NCBI GenBank assembly: GCA_903891475.1
Contig: CAITEP010000030.1
Span: forward strand, 1 to 64,000
Direction: 5' to 3'
DNA from: an uncultured Mucilaginibacter sp.
GTDB taxonomy: Bacteria; Bacteroidota; Bacteroidia; Sphingobacteriales; Sphingobacteriaceae
DNA length: 64,000 nucleotides
Shown: one piece after another, positions 56,513 to 64,000 of the stretch
Position numbering within the stretch: the first letter of the stretch is position 1
Layout of the letters: the number at the start of each line of letters is the position of its first letter
Program-made: the position numbers and the translations under genes
Notes under the pieces: model-generated
The model's database searches: none
What the model saw: only the letters and a program-made list of their open reading frames with translations
Told to the model about the DNA's origin: nothing

Positions 56513-58639
56513 ATGGAACCTGAAAATTTTTACTATGACAATAAGATTGTCCGAAACTTTGGAATAGCCACCGTAGTTTGGGGTATTGTTGGTATGTTAG
56601 TGGGTTTGCTGGTAGCTACACAATTGTATAGTCCGGCAATGAACCTTGGCAACCAGTACACCACCTATGGTCGAATTAGACCTTTACACACCAACGCGGT
56701 AATTTTCGCTTTTGTGGGCAACGCCATTTTTATGGGAGTTTATTACTCGCTACAACGCCTGTTAAAAGCCCGTATGTTTAGCGATTTGCTAAGCAACATT
56801 CACTTTTGGGGCTGGCAGCTAATCATTGTTGCAGCGGCAATTACTTTGCCCTTAGGTATCACTACTTCGCATGAATATGCGGAACTGGAATGGCCTATTG
56901 ATATTGCCATTACCCTTATTTGGGTTGTATTTGGTATCAATATGTTTGGCACCATTATTAAGCGGCGCGAACGCCACCTGTATGTTGCCATTTGGTTTTA
57001 TATCGCAACATTTGTAACCATAGCCGTTTTACACATAGCCAACTCGGTCGAAATTCCGGTAACTTTCTGGAAAAGCTATATGGTATATGCCGGTGTGCAG
57101 GATGCATTGGTACAATGGTGGTATGGGCATAATGCGGTCGCGTTTTTCCTGACTACCCCATATTTAGGTATGATGTATTACTTTTTACCTAAAATGGCCA
57201 ATCGCCCAATCTATTCTTATAAACTAAGTATCCTCCATTTTTGGGCCTTGATATTCATTTACATATGGGCTGGCCCTCACCATTTATTATATACAACATT
57301 ACCAGCATGGGCACAATCATTAGGTGTAGCCTTCTCGGTAATGTTGATTGCACCAAGTTGGGGCGGTATGATAAACGGATTATTAACCTTACGTGGGGCT
57401 TGGGACAAGGTACGCGACGATGTTATTCTTAAGTTTATGGTGGTAGGCTTAACCGCCTACGGTATGGCTACTTTTGAAGGCCCTATGCTTTCTTTAAAAC
57501 AAGTGAATGCGATAGGTCACTTTACCGATTGGATCATAGCTCACGTACACGTAGGTGCCCTTGGTTGGAATGGGTTTTTAACATTCGCCATTTTATACTG
57601 GTTAATTCCGCGTATTTATAAAACAGAGCTTTTCTCCAAAAAACTGGCATCGTTCCACTTTTGGATTGGCACTCTAGGTATTTTATTTTACGTAATACCA
57701 GTGTATTGGGCAGGTTTTACTCAAGGATTAATGCTTAAAGAATTTACACCTGAAGGTGTGCTTAAATACCCTAACTTCTTAGAAACTACCTTGCGCATTA
57801 TTCCAATGTATATCATTCGCTCTATTGGTGGTGGCATGTATTTAATTGGAGTAATAGTGATGGCTTATAACCTTGCCCGCACCATGTTGCAAGGCAGTTT
57901 GGTAGCTAACGAGGCAGCGCAAGCAATGCCTTTGGCACCTGTAAGTACCGTTGTAAGAGAAACAGCTTGGCACAAAAGGTTAGAGCGCAAGCCAATACAA
58001 TTTATGATTCTGGCTTTGGTAGTGATACTTATTGGTTCATTTGTTGAGTTGATGCCAACCTTGACCATAAAATCAAATATCCCTACCATAGCGAGTGTAA
58101 AACCATATACCCCATTAGAATTACAAGGCCGAGATTTATACATAAGGGAAGGTTGTGTGGGTTGCCATTCACAAACTATTCGGCCTTTCCGCTCCGAAAC
58201 AGAACGATATGGCGAGTATAGCAAAGCAGGTGAGTTTGTGTACGACCATCCATTTTTATGGGGATCGAAACGAACCGGACCAGATTTGGCACGTGAGGGT
58301 GGTAAATATGGTAACTCATGGCATTATAATCACTTGTTAAACCCAAGGTTATTGAACGAGCAAAGCATCATGCCAGCATATGATTGGTTGATAACTCAGG
58401 ATTTGGATACCAACACAACCGCAGCAAAAATAAATGCCATGCGCAGTGTTGGCGTGCCTTATGCGCCGGGTTATGAAAAACTTGCCAACAAAGATTTGGA
58501 AAAACAAGCGCAAGAAATTGCCGACAACTTGGCTACTGAGCATATCAAGGTAAAAAGTTCAAAAGAAATCATCGCTTTAACGGCTTATTTACAAAGGTTA
58601 GGTACTGATATTAAAGCAAATAAAACACCATCTAAATAA
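56513..58639 (+). CDS. ccoN: cbb3 cytochrome c oxidase, fused subunits I and II (CcoN-CcoO)
   Basis: 708 residues. Residues 1-480 are the CcoN 12-helix subunit with histidine ligands in RPLHTNAVIFAF, WWYGHNAVAFFLT and IAHVHVGALGWNG, which bind the haem and CuB. From about 495 it becomes CcoO, a membrane helix and a monohaem cytochrome c with CVGCH (C548, C551, H552) and a methionine ligand in the SIMPAYDWL segment. N-O fusion is the common Bacteroidota arrangement. It is the catalytic core of a high-affinity terminal oxidase for micro-oxic respiration, in the inner membrane. Confidence 0.95.
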   Translation: MEPENFYYDNKIVRNFGIATVVWGIVGMLVGLLVATQLYSPAMNLGNQYTTYGRIRPLHTNAVIFAFVGNAIFMGVYYSLQRLLKARMFSDLLSNIHFWGWQLIIVAAAITLPLGITTSHEYAELEWPIDIAITLIWVVFGINMFGTIIKRRERHLYVAIWFYIATFVTIAVLHIANSVEIPVTFWKSYMVYAGVQDALVQWWYGHNAVAFFLTTPYLGMMYYFLPKMANRPIYSYKLSILHFWALIFIYIWAGPHHLLYTTLPAWAQSLGVAFSVMLIAPSWGGMINGLLTLRGAWDKVRDDVILKFMVVGLTAYGMATFEGPMLSLKQVNAIGHFTDWIIAHVHVGALGWNGFLTFAILYWLIPRIYKTELFSKKLASFHFWIGTLGILFYVIPVYWAGFTQGLMLKEFTPEGVLKYPNFLETTLRIIPMYIIRSIGGGMYLIGVIVMAYNLARTMLQGSLVANEAAQAMPLAPVSTVVRETAWHKRLERKPIQFMILALVVILIGSFVELMPTLTIKSNIPTIASVKPYTPLELQGRDLYIREGCVGCHSQTIRPFRSETERYGEYSKAGEFVYDHPFLWGSKRTGPDLAREGGKYGNSWHYNHLLNPRLLNEQSIMPAYDWLITQDLDTNTTAAKINAMRSVGVPYAPGYEKLANKDLEKQAQEIADNLATEHIKVKSSKEIIALTAYLQRLGTDIKANKTPSK

Positions 58640-58647
58640 TTAGCGTC

Positions 58648-58839
58648 ATGTTTAAACAATTCACAGAAAACATATCAGGGGCGCAGGTATACCTGCTTTC
58701 ATCCCTCGGCATATTCGTTGTATTTTTTATCGTTGTTTCGGTGGTATTATTAATGCTCCGCAAAAACCACGTAGCCTATATGAGTGACCTTCCGCTGGAA
58801 GATGGTACAATCAATTCACCTCAAACTGTAAAACTATGA
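58648..58839 (+). CDS. ccoQ: cbb3 oxidase subunit CcoQ-like
   Basis: 63 residues with one membrane helix (about 14-36, VYLLSSLGIFVVFFIVVSVVLLML) and a hydrophilic tail that ends with LPLEDG. Position between ccoNO and ccoP, size and topology identify a CcoQ-type small subunit; sequence similarity is weak, as usual in this family. It starts 8 bp after ccoNO and overlaps ccoP by 4 bp (ATGA). Confidence 0.8.
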   Translation: MFKQFTENISGAQVYLLSSLGIFVVFFIVVSVVLLMLRKNHVAYMSDLPLEDGTINSPQTVKL

Positions 58840-59705
58840 AATACTTACGGATTACATTATTACTGGGTTTATGCTCAATTATACAACCCGTATTAGCGCA
58901 GGATAATAGCACACCGCTATCATCAACCGAATTGGAAAACTATGTTGGTTACAGTTTTATCGCGGCTATTTTAATACTATTTATTATTGCCTTGTTTGTA
59001 ATATTAAGAGCAGTAAAAGTTTTATCGAAAGCTGTTTTAAAATCACAAGGCTATACCGATGAACAAATTACCGCCGAGCTGAAACCTGCAAAGGATAAAA
59101 AAGCGAAAGAGGAGGTATGGTTAAAACTGCTTTCATTAAAACCAATGTCGGAAGAAAAGGATTTGGTGATGGAGCATGAATTTGACGGCATACAGGAGCT
59201 TGACAACCCTACACCGGCTTGGTTTATGTACCTTTTTTACACTACCATCATTTTTGGAATATCCTATTTACTTATTTACCATGTATTTGATTTGGCACCC
59301 TTGCAGTATGAAGAATACCGGAATGAAGTGAAAATTGCCGATGCTGCAAAAAAAGAATTTTTGAGCAAAGCAGCTAACCGGGTTGATGAAAATACGGTGA
59401 AGCTAACAACAGACCCTACTGTATTGGCGAGTGGTAAAGCAGTGTTTACCCAAACTTGCGTGCCATGCCATGGTGCTAACGGCCAGGGTGGTATTGGGCC
59501 AAACCTGACGGATGATTATTGGTTACACGGCAGTAAAATAAATGAAATATTTAAAACTGTTAAATACGGCGTATTGGCCAAAGGTATGCCAACTTGGGAA
59601 AAACAATTATCGCCAAAACAAATTGCGGATGTTGCAAACTATGTTAAATCATTGCATGGTACCAATCCTGCCGGGGCAAAAGCACCTCAAGGAGTGAAAG
59701 AGTAG
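58836..59705 (+). CDS. ccoP: cbb3 oxidase subunit III (CcoP), monohaem form
   Basis: 289 residues. A signal peptide-like N-terminus (cut near VLAQ), a membrane helix (about 35-57), a cytosolic loop, the conserved CcoP N-terminal segment with FDGIQELDNPTPAWFMYLFYTTIIFG (about 115-140), and one cytochrome c domain with CVPCH (C208, C211, H212) and a methionine ligand in AKGMPTW. Proteobacterial CcoP has two haem motifs; this one has one. The start overlaps ccoQ. It passes electrons from soluble carriers to CcoO. Confidence 0.92.
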   Translation: MKYLRITLLLGLCSIIQPVLAQDNSTPLSSTELENYVGYSFIAAILILFIIALFVILRAVKVLSKAVLKSQGYTDEQITAELKPAKDKKAKEEVWLKLLSLKPMSEEKDLVMEHEFDGIQELDNPTPAWFMYLFYTTIIFGISYLLIYHVFDLAPLQYEEYRNEVKIADAAKKEFLSKAANRVDENTVKLTTDPTVLASGKAVFTQTCVPCHGANGQGGIGPNLTDDYWLHGSKINEIFKTVKYGVLAKGMPTWEKQLSPKQIADVANYVKSLHGTNPAGAKAPQGVKE

Positions 59706-59732
59706 TTATTCCTATTTGTGTTGAATATGATG

Positions 59733-59774
59733 AACCCCTGTTCCTTATAAATTGCAGGAACAGGGGTTTTTGTT
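59733..59774 (+). terminator. Terminator after ccoP
   Basis: AACCCCTGTTCC (59733-59744) pairs with GGAACAGGGGTT (59757-59768), followed by TTTTGTT. It divides the oxidase structural genes from the ccoG group, so the latter needs its own promoter or readthrough. Confidence 0.8.
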
Positions 59775-59803
59775 AAAAAATAAATATCTAAATAAATAAA
59801 AAA

Positions 59804-61177
59804 ATGGAAGGGTTATTAGAGGGACAGCAAACAGGAAAGCGCAAATGGATGTACCCCTTAATACGCAAAGGGACTTACTACAAATGGCGGAGTATTATCA
59901 GTTATTTTTACCTGATTTTCTTTTTTTCAGGACCATTTATCAGGATTGGGGGGCAGCCCTTATTGTTACTGAACGTAATTGACAGGAAGTTTATCCTATT
60001 GGGGCAGGTTTTTTGGCCACAGGATATTTTTCTGTTCGTGTTGGCTACTCTTGTTTTTATTGTATGCGTAGTTTTATTTACCATTGCTTTCGGCCGTATT
60101 TTTTGTGGATGGATTTGTCCGCAAACCATTTTTATGGAAATGGTTTTTAGGAAAATTGAAATTTGGATTGAAGGCGATGTAAAGCAACGCAAAAAACTGG
60201 ACGCCCAACCTTGGGATAGGGAAAAAGTATTGAAAAAAGGGGCGAAGGCTTTCGTATTTTTATTTATCTCCTTTTTAATATCGAATACCTTTTTATCATA
60301 CATCATCGGTAGTGATAGTTTGCTAAAAATAATAACTGAACCTGTATCAACACATATTGTAGGGTTTATAAGCATTTGGGTATTTACCATTGTTTTTTAT
60401 ACAGTTTATAGCCACATACGCGAGCAGGTTTGTACCCTGTTTTGCCCTTATGGCAGGTTACAAGGCGTAATGATAGATAAGCATACCTTGGTAGTAGCTT
60501 ATGATGATGTGAGAGGAGAACCTCGAGGTAAATTAGACCGCAAACACGAACATGATGGCGAAAGAGGCGATTGTGTTGATTGCGGACTATGCGTGGATGT
60601 TTGTCCGACGGGCATTGATATCAGAAAAGGAACGCAGCTGGAATGTATCAACTGCACCGCCTGTATTGATGTTTGTAATGATGTAATGGAAAAAATCCAT
60701 AAGGAACATAACCTGATTGGCTTTTTTTCTGAAAACATGATTCACAAAAAAGAGAAACCAAGCTTTACCCCAAGGATGATGGGCTATACCGCGGTAATTT
60801 CTATTTTGATTGGGGTGTTGTGTTTCTTTATATTTAGCAGGAGCGAGATGGATTTGACGGTAATGCGCAGTGGCGGATTATTGTACCAAGAACAACCTGG
60901 CGGTTTTATTAGTAATTTATACAATGCCGAGGTGATTAATAAAACCAATAAGAATAAGGAAATTATTATTAAGCCGGAAGATCCGGATATTAAACTGAAA
61001 TATATACAAGCCCCTACTAAAATGGGTAGCGGAGCTGATATGAAAATGGTGTTTTTTATAAATGTTCCGGCAGCTAAAATACATACCGGGCAAATGAAGG
61101 TGCGGTTGCAACTTATATCAGACAATAAAGTGATACAAACGGTGAAGGCAAGTTTTGTTGGACCAATAAACGATTAA
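59804..61177 (+). CDS. ccoG: cbb3 oxidase accessory protein CcoG (RdxA/FixG), ferredoxin-like
   Basis: 457 residues, about five membrane helices. IFCGWICPQT and CTLFCPYGRLQG are cysteine motifs near membrane helices. CVDCGLCVDVCPTGID with CINCTACIDVC (about 258-290) form two [4Fe-4S] ferredoxin clusters. A C-terminal Ig-like domain (about 350-457) faces the periplasm. CcoG is proposed to reduce copper for delivery to the oxidase. It is followed 4 bp later by ccoH. Confidence 0.93.
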   Translation: MEGLLEGQQTGKRKWMYPLIRKGTYYKWRSIISYFYLIFFFSGPFIRIGGQPLLLLNVIDRKFILLGQVFWPQDIFLFVLATLVFIVCVVLFTIAFGRIFCGWICPQTIFMEMVFRKIEIWIEGDVKQRKKLDAQPWDREKVLKKGAKAFVFLFISFLISNTFLSYIIGSDSLLKIITEPVSTHIVGFISIWVFTIVFYTVYSHIREQVCTLFCPYGRLQGVMIDKHTLVVAYDDVRGEPRGKLDRKHEHDGERGDCVDCGLCVDVCPTGIDIRKGTQLECINCTACIDVCNDVMEKIHKEHNLIGFFSENMIHKKEKPSFTPRMMGYTAVISILIGVLCFFIFSRSEMDLTVMRSGGLLYQEQPGGFISNLYNAEVINKTNKNKEIIIKPEDPDIKLKYIQAPTKMGSGADMKMVFFINVPAAKIHTGQMKVRLQLISDNKVIQTVKASFVGPIND

Positions 61178-61181
61178 AATT

Positions 61182-61604
61182 ATGAACTGGGGAAAAACAA
61201 TTGTGATAGTTTTAGCAGTATTTATACTGTTTATTAGTGGTATGGGTTTGGTGTTCTTTTTATCGCCTACCGACGATTATGACCATGAATATTATGAAAA
61301 AGGACTCACCTTTAACCGCGATTACGACAGGGAACTACAGGTAAATAAAGACCATGCAAAACCTGTGATTACCTACGATGCTAAGAATATCACCATTACC
61401 TTTACTTCGCCTGTTACGGGTAAAATAAAGTTTATGCGCCCTTCTGATACAGGATTGGATAAATACTTCAACCTAAACTCCGGAAGCGATAACAAGGTCG
61501 AATTCCCGTTAACCGAATTACCAAAAGGGCAATGGCAAATAGAAATGGCTTGGGAGGCCAACCATAAATCTTATCTCAATCAACAGGAAGTGTATATAAA
61601 ATGA
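61182..61604 (+). CDS. ccoH: FixH/CcoH family cbb3 assembly protein
   Basis: 140 residues: one N-terminal membrane helix (about 7-28) and a periplasmic domain with DYYEKGLTFNRDYDRE-like sequence (YDHEYYEKGLTFNRDY), the FixH hallmark, and a beta-rich end with WQIEMAW. It assists maturation or stability of cbb3 oxidase. It lies between ccoG and the SafE-like gene, overlapping the latter by 4 bp. Confidence 0.88.
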   Translation: MNWGKTIVIVLAVFILFISGMGLVFFLSPTDDYDHEYYEKGLTFNRDYDRELQVNKDHAKPVITYDAKNITITFTSPVTGKIKFMRPSDTGLDKYFNLNSGSDNKVEFPLTELPKGQWQIEMAWEANHKSYLNQQEVYIK

Positions 61605-62290
61605 GTAATAATCTGGTCGCTTTTTTTATAGGGCTATTTGGCAGCATACATTGCGTAGGCATGTGCGGGCCATTGGCATTGGCGGTACCATCCTTCAATA
61701 ATAAATGGTATTTGCTGGTTGCCGATAAATTGCTCTATAATTTTGGTCGGGTTGTTACTTATACGTTTTTAGGCTTACTAATAGGGTTTATCGGGAGGCA
61801 ATTATGGCTTTATGGTTTGCAGCAAGGCATCAGCATATTAAGTGGTATACTCATAATTTTAATTGCCTTTTCTCGAATTTTTAAAATCAACCTAAGTAAC
61901 CAAAGCCAATTTGGCAATATTTTAATGCCAGTTAACAAGCTGTTAGGCTATGCCATGCAACATAAGGCAGGACATTTTATAATTGGCTTATTGAATGGTT
62001 TTTTGCCTTGTGGCTTTGTTTATTTGGCCTTAATTGGTGCATTAAATACGCCATCGCCCATCAATTCGGCACAATACATGTTCTTTTTTGGAGCTGGCAC
62101 TTTCCCATTAATGCTTGTGGCTACCATCAGCTCCGCCTTTGCCGGGCCGACAGTTCGGCGTAAAATTAATAAGGGAATTCCCTATGTAATGGTATGCTTG
62201 GGCTGTTGGTTTATTTTACGAGGGTTAAACTTAAATATCCCATATTTAAGTCCGGCAAAACAGCAAGTAGGGGTGGTTAAGTGCGATTGA
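61601..62290 (+). CDS. SafE/UreH-type membrane protein of the cbb3 cluster
   Basis: 229 residues, six membrane helices. GLFGSIHCVGMCGP (about 12-25) in the first helix and GFLPCGFVYLALIGAL (about 129-144) in the fourth are the paired signature of the DsbD_2/UreH-like half of the TauE/SafE annotation group; both cysteines and the His-Cys-x-x-Met-Cys motif suggest transition-metal transport. In many genomes a gene of this kind ends the ccoGHIS cluster and it probably moves copper for the oxidase. Sulfite export is an unlikely role here. Confidence 0.82.
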   Translation: MSNNLVAFFIGLFGSIHCVGMCGPLALAVPSFNNKWYLLVADKLLYNFGRVVTYTFLGLLIGFIGRQLWLYGLQQGISILSGILIILIAFSRIFKINLSNQSQFGNILMPVNKLLGYAMQHKAGHFIIGLLNGFLPCGFVYLALIGALNTPSPINSAQYMFFFGAGTFPLMLVATISSAFAGPTVRRKINKGIPYVMVCLGCWFILRGLNLNIPYLSPAKQQVGVVKCD

Positions 62291-62325
62291 GATTTTAAGA
62301 CGAATTATTACTTGCAATAAAAGAA

Positions 62326-62850
62326 TCAAAACTCGTCCCTATAATCTGATAACCAAGTAAACTTGATTTCTTCTTTTTCATAAAACGAACAAGATGAATA
62401 ATAGTAATCATTCGGGTCAGTAACTAAGTTCCAATGTTTTTGTAGGGGATTAAGATAGATATAATTTAATTTTTGTTCAAGAATTTCCCTATCATACATT
62501 TTTATTGGAAGACTGTTCCTCTGCCAAAATTGATGATTTCTACTGAGCCGTTCTACTTTAAATTTGTTAGTGAGTGTACTATCATTTTTTCTTAATTCCT
62601 CTAAAAATGAATGTCCTGTAAACTTCATGAAGCTTGCATATGGCATTTCTCTACCATTCTTTTCCAAGTTTTTAAAAATGATATGCAAGTGGTTTGGCAT
62701 AATTACAAAGCCATAAACTTTCATTTTTCCATTTTTGACCAAATATGTTAGACTTTCTATAATAATGTTTTTGAATTTATTGTCGGATAATAAGTTATCC
62801 TAATTTAGAATGGTAGCTGTGTAAAAGTAAACTATATTCAATTCCATCAT
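62326..62850 (-). pseudogene. REP-associated tyrosine transposase (RAYT), amber-interrupted
   Basis: From an ATG at 62850 the frame encodes 16 residues (MMELNIVYFYTATILN), a TAG at 62800-62802, then the remainder (DNLLSDNKFKNIIIESL and on) in the same frame to 62326; a TGG tryptophan codon is the likely ancestor. The Y1 transposase signature follows: MPNHLHII with the metal-binding H-L-H, and the catalytic tyrosine in QKLNYIYLNPLQKHW. Total length would be 174 residues, normal for RAYTs. Restart at an internal ATG would give a 138-residue N-terminally cut protein. The gene lies beside a cluster of palindromes (62948-63226). Confidence 0.8.
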
Positions 62851-62947
62851 TGAAGTTAAGAATTAAGCTTTAATTATAAAACAATCGGTAATGGTTTTTT
62901 GTTGGAATTGAAAATGATTTTGAAAAATTAATTAATTTGGGGTTCAA

Positions 62948-63250
62948 GTTGTCTGTGAAGACACAGACAACGGATGGTTTTTTTTATTGTCTGTAAAGAC
63001 ACAAACAAAGGATTAGCTACAAATTGTCTGTGAGGAAACAGGAAATAGGGGAAACATAAAGTACAATATCCCCCCCCAAATGTCTGTGTTTTCACAGACA
63101 TTATAAACTCGTCATTAAAATAAGAATAATTTTCATATTGGGTGTAAGTTGTCAGTGAAGACACAGATAAAGGAGGTAACATAAAGCACAATCCTCCCCA
63201 CCAATGTCTGTGTCACCACAGACATTATAAATTCATCATTAAAATAAGAA
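62948..63250. repeat. REP-like palindrome cluster beside the RAYT gene
   Basis: Six copies of an inverted repeat built on TGTCTGTG: 62948-62971 (perfect 10-bp arms), 62987-63008, 63024-63045 (decayed), 63079-63102 (perfect), 63148-63171, 63203-63226 (perfect). They alternate between a GTTGTCTGTG and an AATGTCTGTG form. Copies 3-4 and 5-6 are parts of a 105-bp tandem repeat (63021-63126 and 63146-63250) which shares AACATAAAG and TCATTAAAATAAGAA. This is the arrangement of RAYT-mobilised REP pairs. Confidence 0.75.
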
Positions 63251-63258
63251 AAGCCCCC

Positions 63259-64000
63259 TTACACCGCCATACTAAACAACCTTGTTTCAGGCTCTTTTTT
63301 CCATAGGCGGGCATCAAAGGCCATACAAATATTTCTTAAAAAGCGTTTGCCAATAGGTGTTACCTTTAAACCTGTTTCGCTAAGTTCAATGAGCCCATCA
63401 TTGGCCAAGGGTACTAATTTTTCCATGCTTAGGGTAAGTGCAGAGCTTTTGCCTATCAAATCCATCGTCCATTTGGTGGCACCTTTACACATTACATCCA
63501 ATATCACGGTTCGGATTAGCAAATCCTCCTCAGTTAAAATATGACCTTTAAATACAGGTAATTGTCCGTTATTAATCAAGTTTAAATATTCCTCCACCAC
63601 CTTCACATTTTGGGCAAAACCATAAAGCGAATCGCTAATGGATGATACCCCTAGCCCTACCAATAACTGGTTATGATGATGGGTATAACCCATAAAATTG
63701 CGGTGCAGGTTACCCGATAATTCAGCCAAAAAAAGTTCGTCATTGGGCAGCGCGAAATGATCCATGCCAATTTCCTGATAGCCGTTTTGCTTTAATAACT
63801 GGCAACCGGTTTCATATAATTTACGCTTTGTTTGCGCATCGGGCAAGTCCAACTCAGTAAATTTACGCTGACCAGGTTTTATCCAAGGCACATGTGCATA
63901 GCTGTAAAATGCAATGCGTTCGGGTAGGAGTGTGTTTACCAAATTTATGGTGTTTTCTAAACCCATTAGCGTTTGTAGCGGCAAGCCGTATATTAAATCA
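63259..64000 (-). CDS. hemN: Oxygen-independent coproporphyrinogen III oxidase, 3' part
   Basis: The frame is open to the window edge, giving the C-terminal 247 residues. It starts in the radical-SAM barrel with DLIYGLPLQT, then RIAFYSYAHVPWIKPGQRKF, QEIGMDHFALPNDEL, GNLHRNFMGYTHH and LVGLGVSSIS, all HemN signatures, and ends with the helical HemN C-terminal domain (ILDVMCKGATKW). The SAM cluster cysteines lie outside the window. HemN makes protoporphyrinogen when oxygen is low, consistent with the adjacent cbb3 cluster. Confidence 0.93.
   Translation of the reverse strand, partial: DLIYGLPLQTLMGLENTINLVNTLLPERIAFYSYAHVPWIKPGQRKFTELDLPDAQTKRKLYETGCQLLKQNGYQEIGMDHFALPNDELFLAELSGNLHRNFMGYTHHHNQLLVGLGVSSISDSLYGFAQNVKVVEEYLNLINNGQLPVFKGHILTEEDLLIRTVILDVMCKGATKWTMDLIGKSSALTLSMEKLVPLANDGLIELSETGLKVTPIGKRFLRNICMAFDARLWKKEPETRLFSMAV

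Noticed and set aside
58836..59705. CcoP truncated by loss of one haem domain
   Set aside because: The signal segment, N-terminal membrane part and one complete cytochrome domain are all present, and monohaem CcoP is usual in this phylum.
61601..62290. Sulfite exporter
   Set aside because: The family label is misleading here. The cysteine motifs and place at the end of a cbb3 assembly cluster fit metal handling better.
62948..63250. Possible CRISPR array
   Set aside because: The repeats are short palindromes with variable arms and unequal spacing, grouped in pairs. There are no uniform spacers and no cas genes. A RAYT gene lies beside them.

Overview
The window is chromosomal DNA from an AT-rich member of the Bacteroidota, most likely a sphingobacterium of the Pedobacter/Mucilaginibacter type. 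The evidence is a type IX secretion client with a CHU_C-type C-terminal domain beside a PorP/SprF protein, a fused CcoN-CcoO cbb3 oxidase subunit, Bacteroidota-type promoters (TTTG, 19 bp, TAnnTTTG before rpmH), weak use of Shine-Dalgarno sites and the typical local gene orders (rpmH-rnpA-yidD, tig-clpP-clpX, DUF3822-rsmD). I assign the taxon from gene content only.

Layout. 0.2-5.9 kb: a GNAT acetyltransferase, a catalytically dead NUDIX-type regulator, then a 978-residue secreted adhesin-like protein and its PorP/SprF partner. 6-16.9 kb: rpoN, mscL, a ChaN-like protein, rpmH-rnpA-yidD, tsaB, two poorly known membrane proteins, a DUF423 protein, priA and pcm. 16.9-19.3 kb: a gene-poor accessory patch with palindromes, two hypothetical genes, an intact tRNA-Leu(CAA), a GIY-YIG nuclease gene and a tRNA-Leu pseudogene split by an 18-bp palindrome. 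19.3-27.2 kb: hscB, an MCE-domain transport protein, an N-acetylmuramoyl-L-alanine amidase, lptD, cinA and a 2-oxoacid dehydrogenase E2. 27.5-33.3 kb: a universal stress protein, a small XRE regulator, and cytochrome c maturation genes ccmE (Cys variant) and ccmF. 33.5-39.7 kb: tig, clpP, clpX, AMP nucleosidase and cystathionine beta-synthase. 39.7-42.6 kb: a second accessory patch with a secreted protein, a frameshifted lipoprotein gene and a decayed small gene. 42.6-50.6 kb: DUF3822, rsmD, a DeoR regulator facing nudK, a DUF4406 gene, coaD, a NUDIX gene, pyrE, an ABC-F protein, an unknown gene and a RibD-C-type reductase. 50.8-64 kb: tRNA-Lys, a second universal stress protein, a 592-residue nitronate-monooxygenase-like protein of unknown role, and the complete cbb3 oxidase cluster (ccoI, ccoS, ccoNO, ccoQ, ccoP, ccoG, ccoH, SafE-like), then a RAYT transposase pseudogene with its palindrome cluster and the 3' part of hemN.

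How the genes work together. The right end forms a micro-oxic respiration unit: copper loading (ccoI, SafE-like), assembly (ccoS, ccoG, ccoH), oxidase subunits, and oxygen-independent haem synthesis (hemN). The CcmE/CcmF pair 25 kb away would attach the c-type haems of CcoO and CcoP. A perfect 12-bp palindrome between the 592-residue gene and ccoI is a good candidate for shared redox control. LptD, the MCE protein and the amidase serve the outer envelope.

The most unusual material lies outside the housekeeping genes. The window holds at least four unrelated families of REP-like palindromes. One lies directly upstream of a RAYT gene broken by an amber codon. Another has inserted into a duplicated tRNA-Leu whose intact twin, 0.4 kb away, preserves the empty site. 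I saw no CRISPR array, prophage, restriction system or complete insertion sequence.
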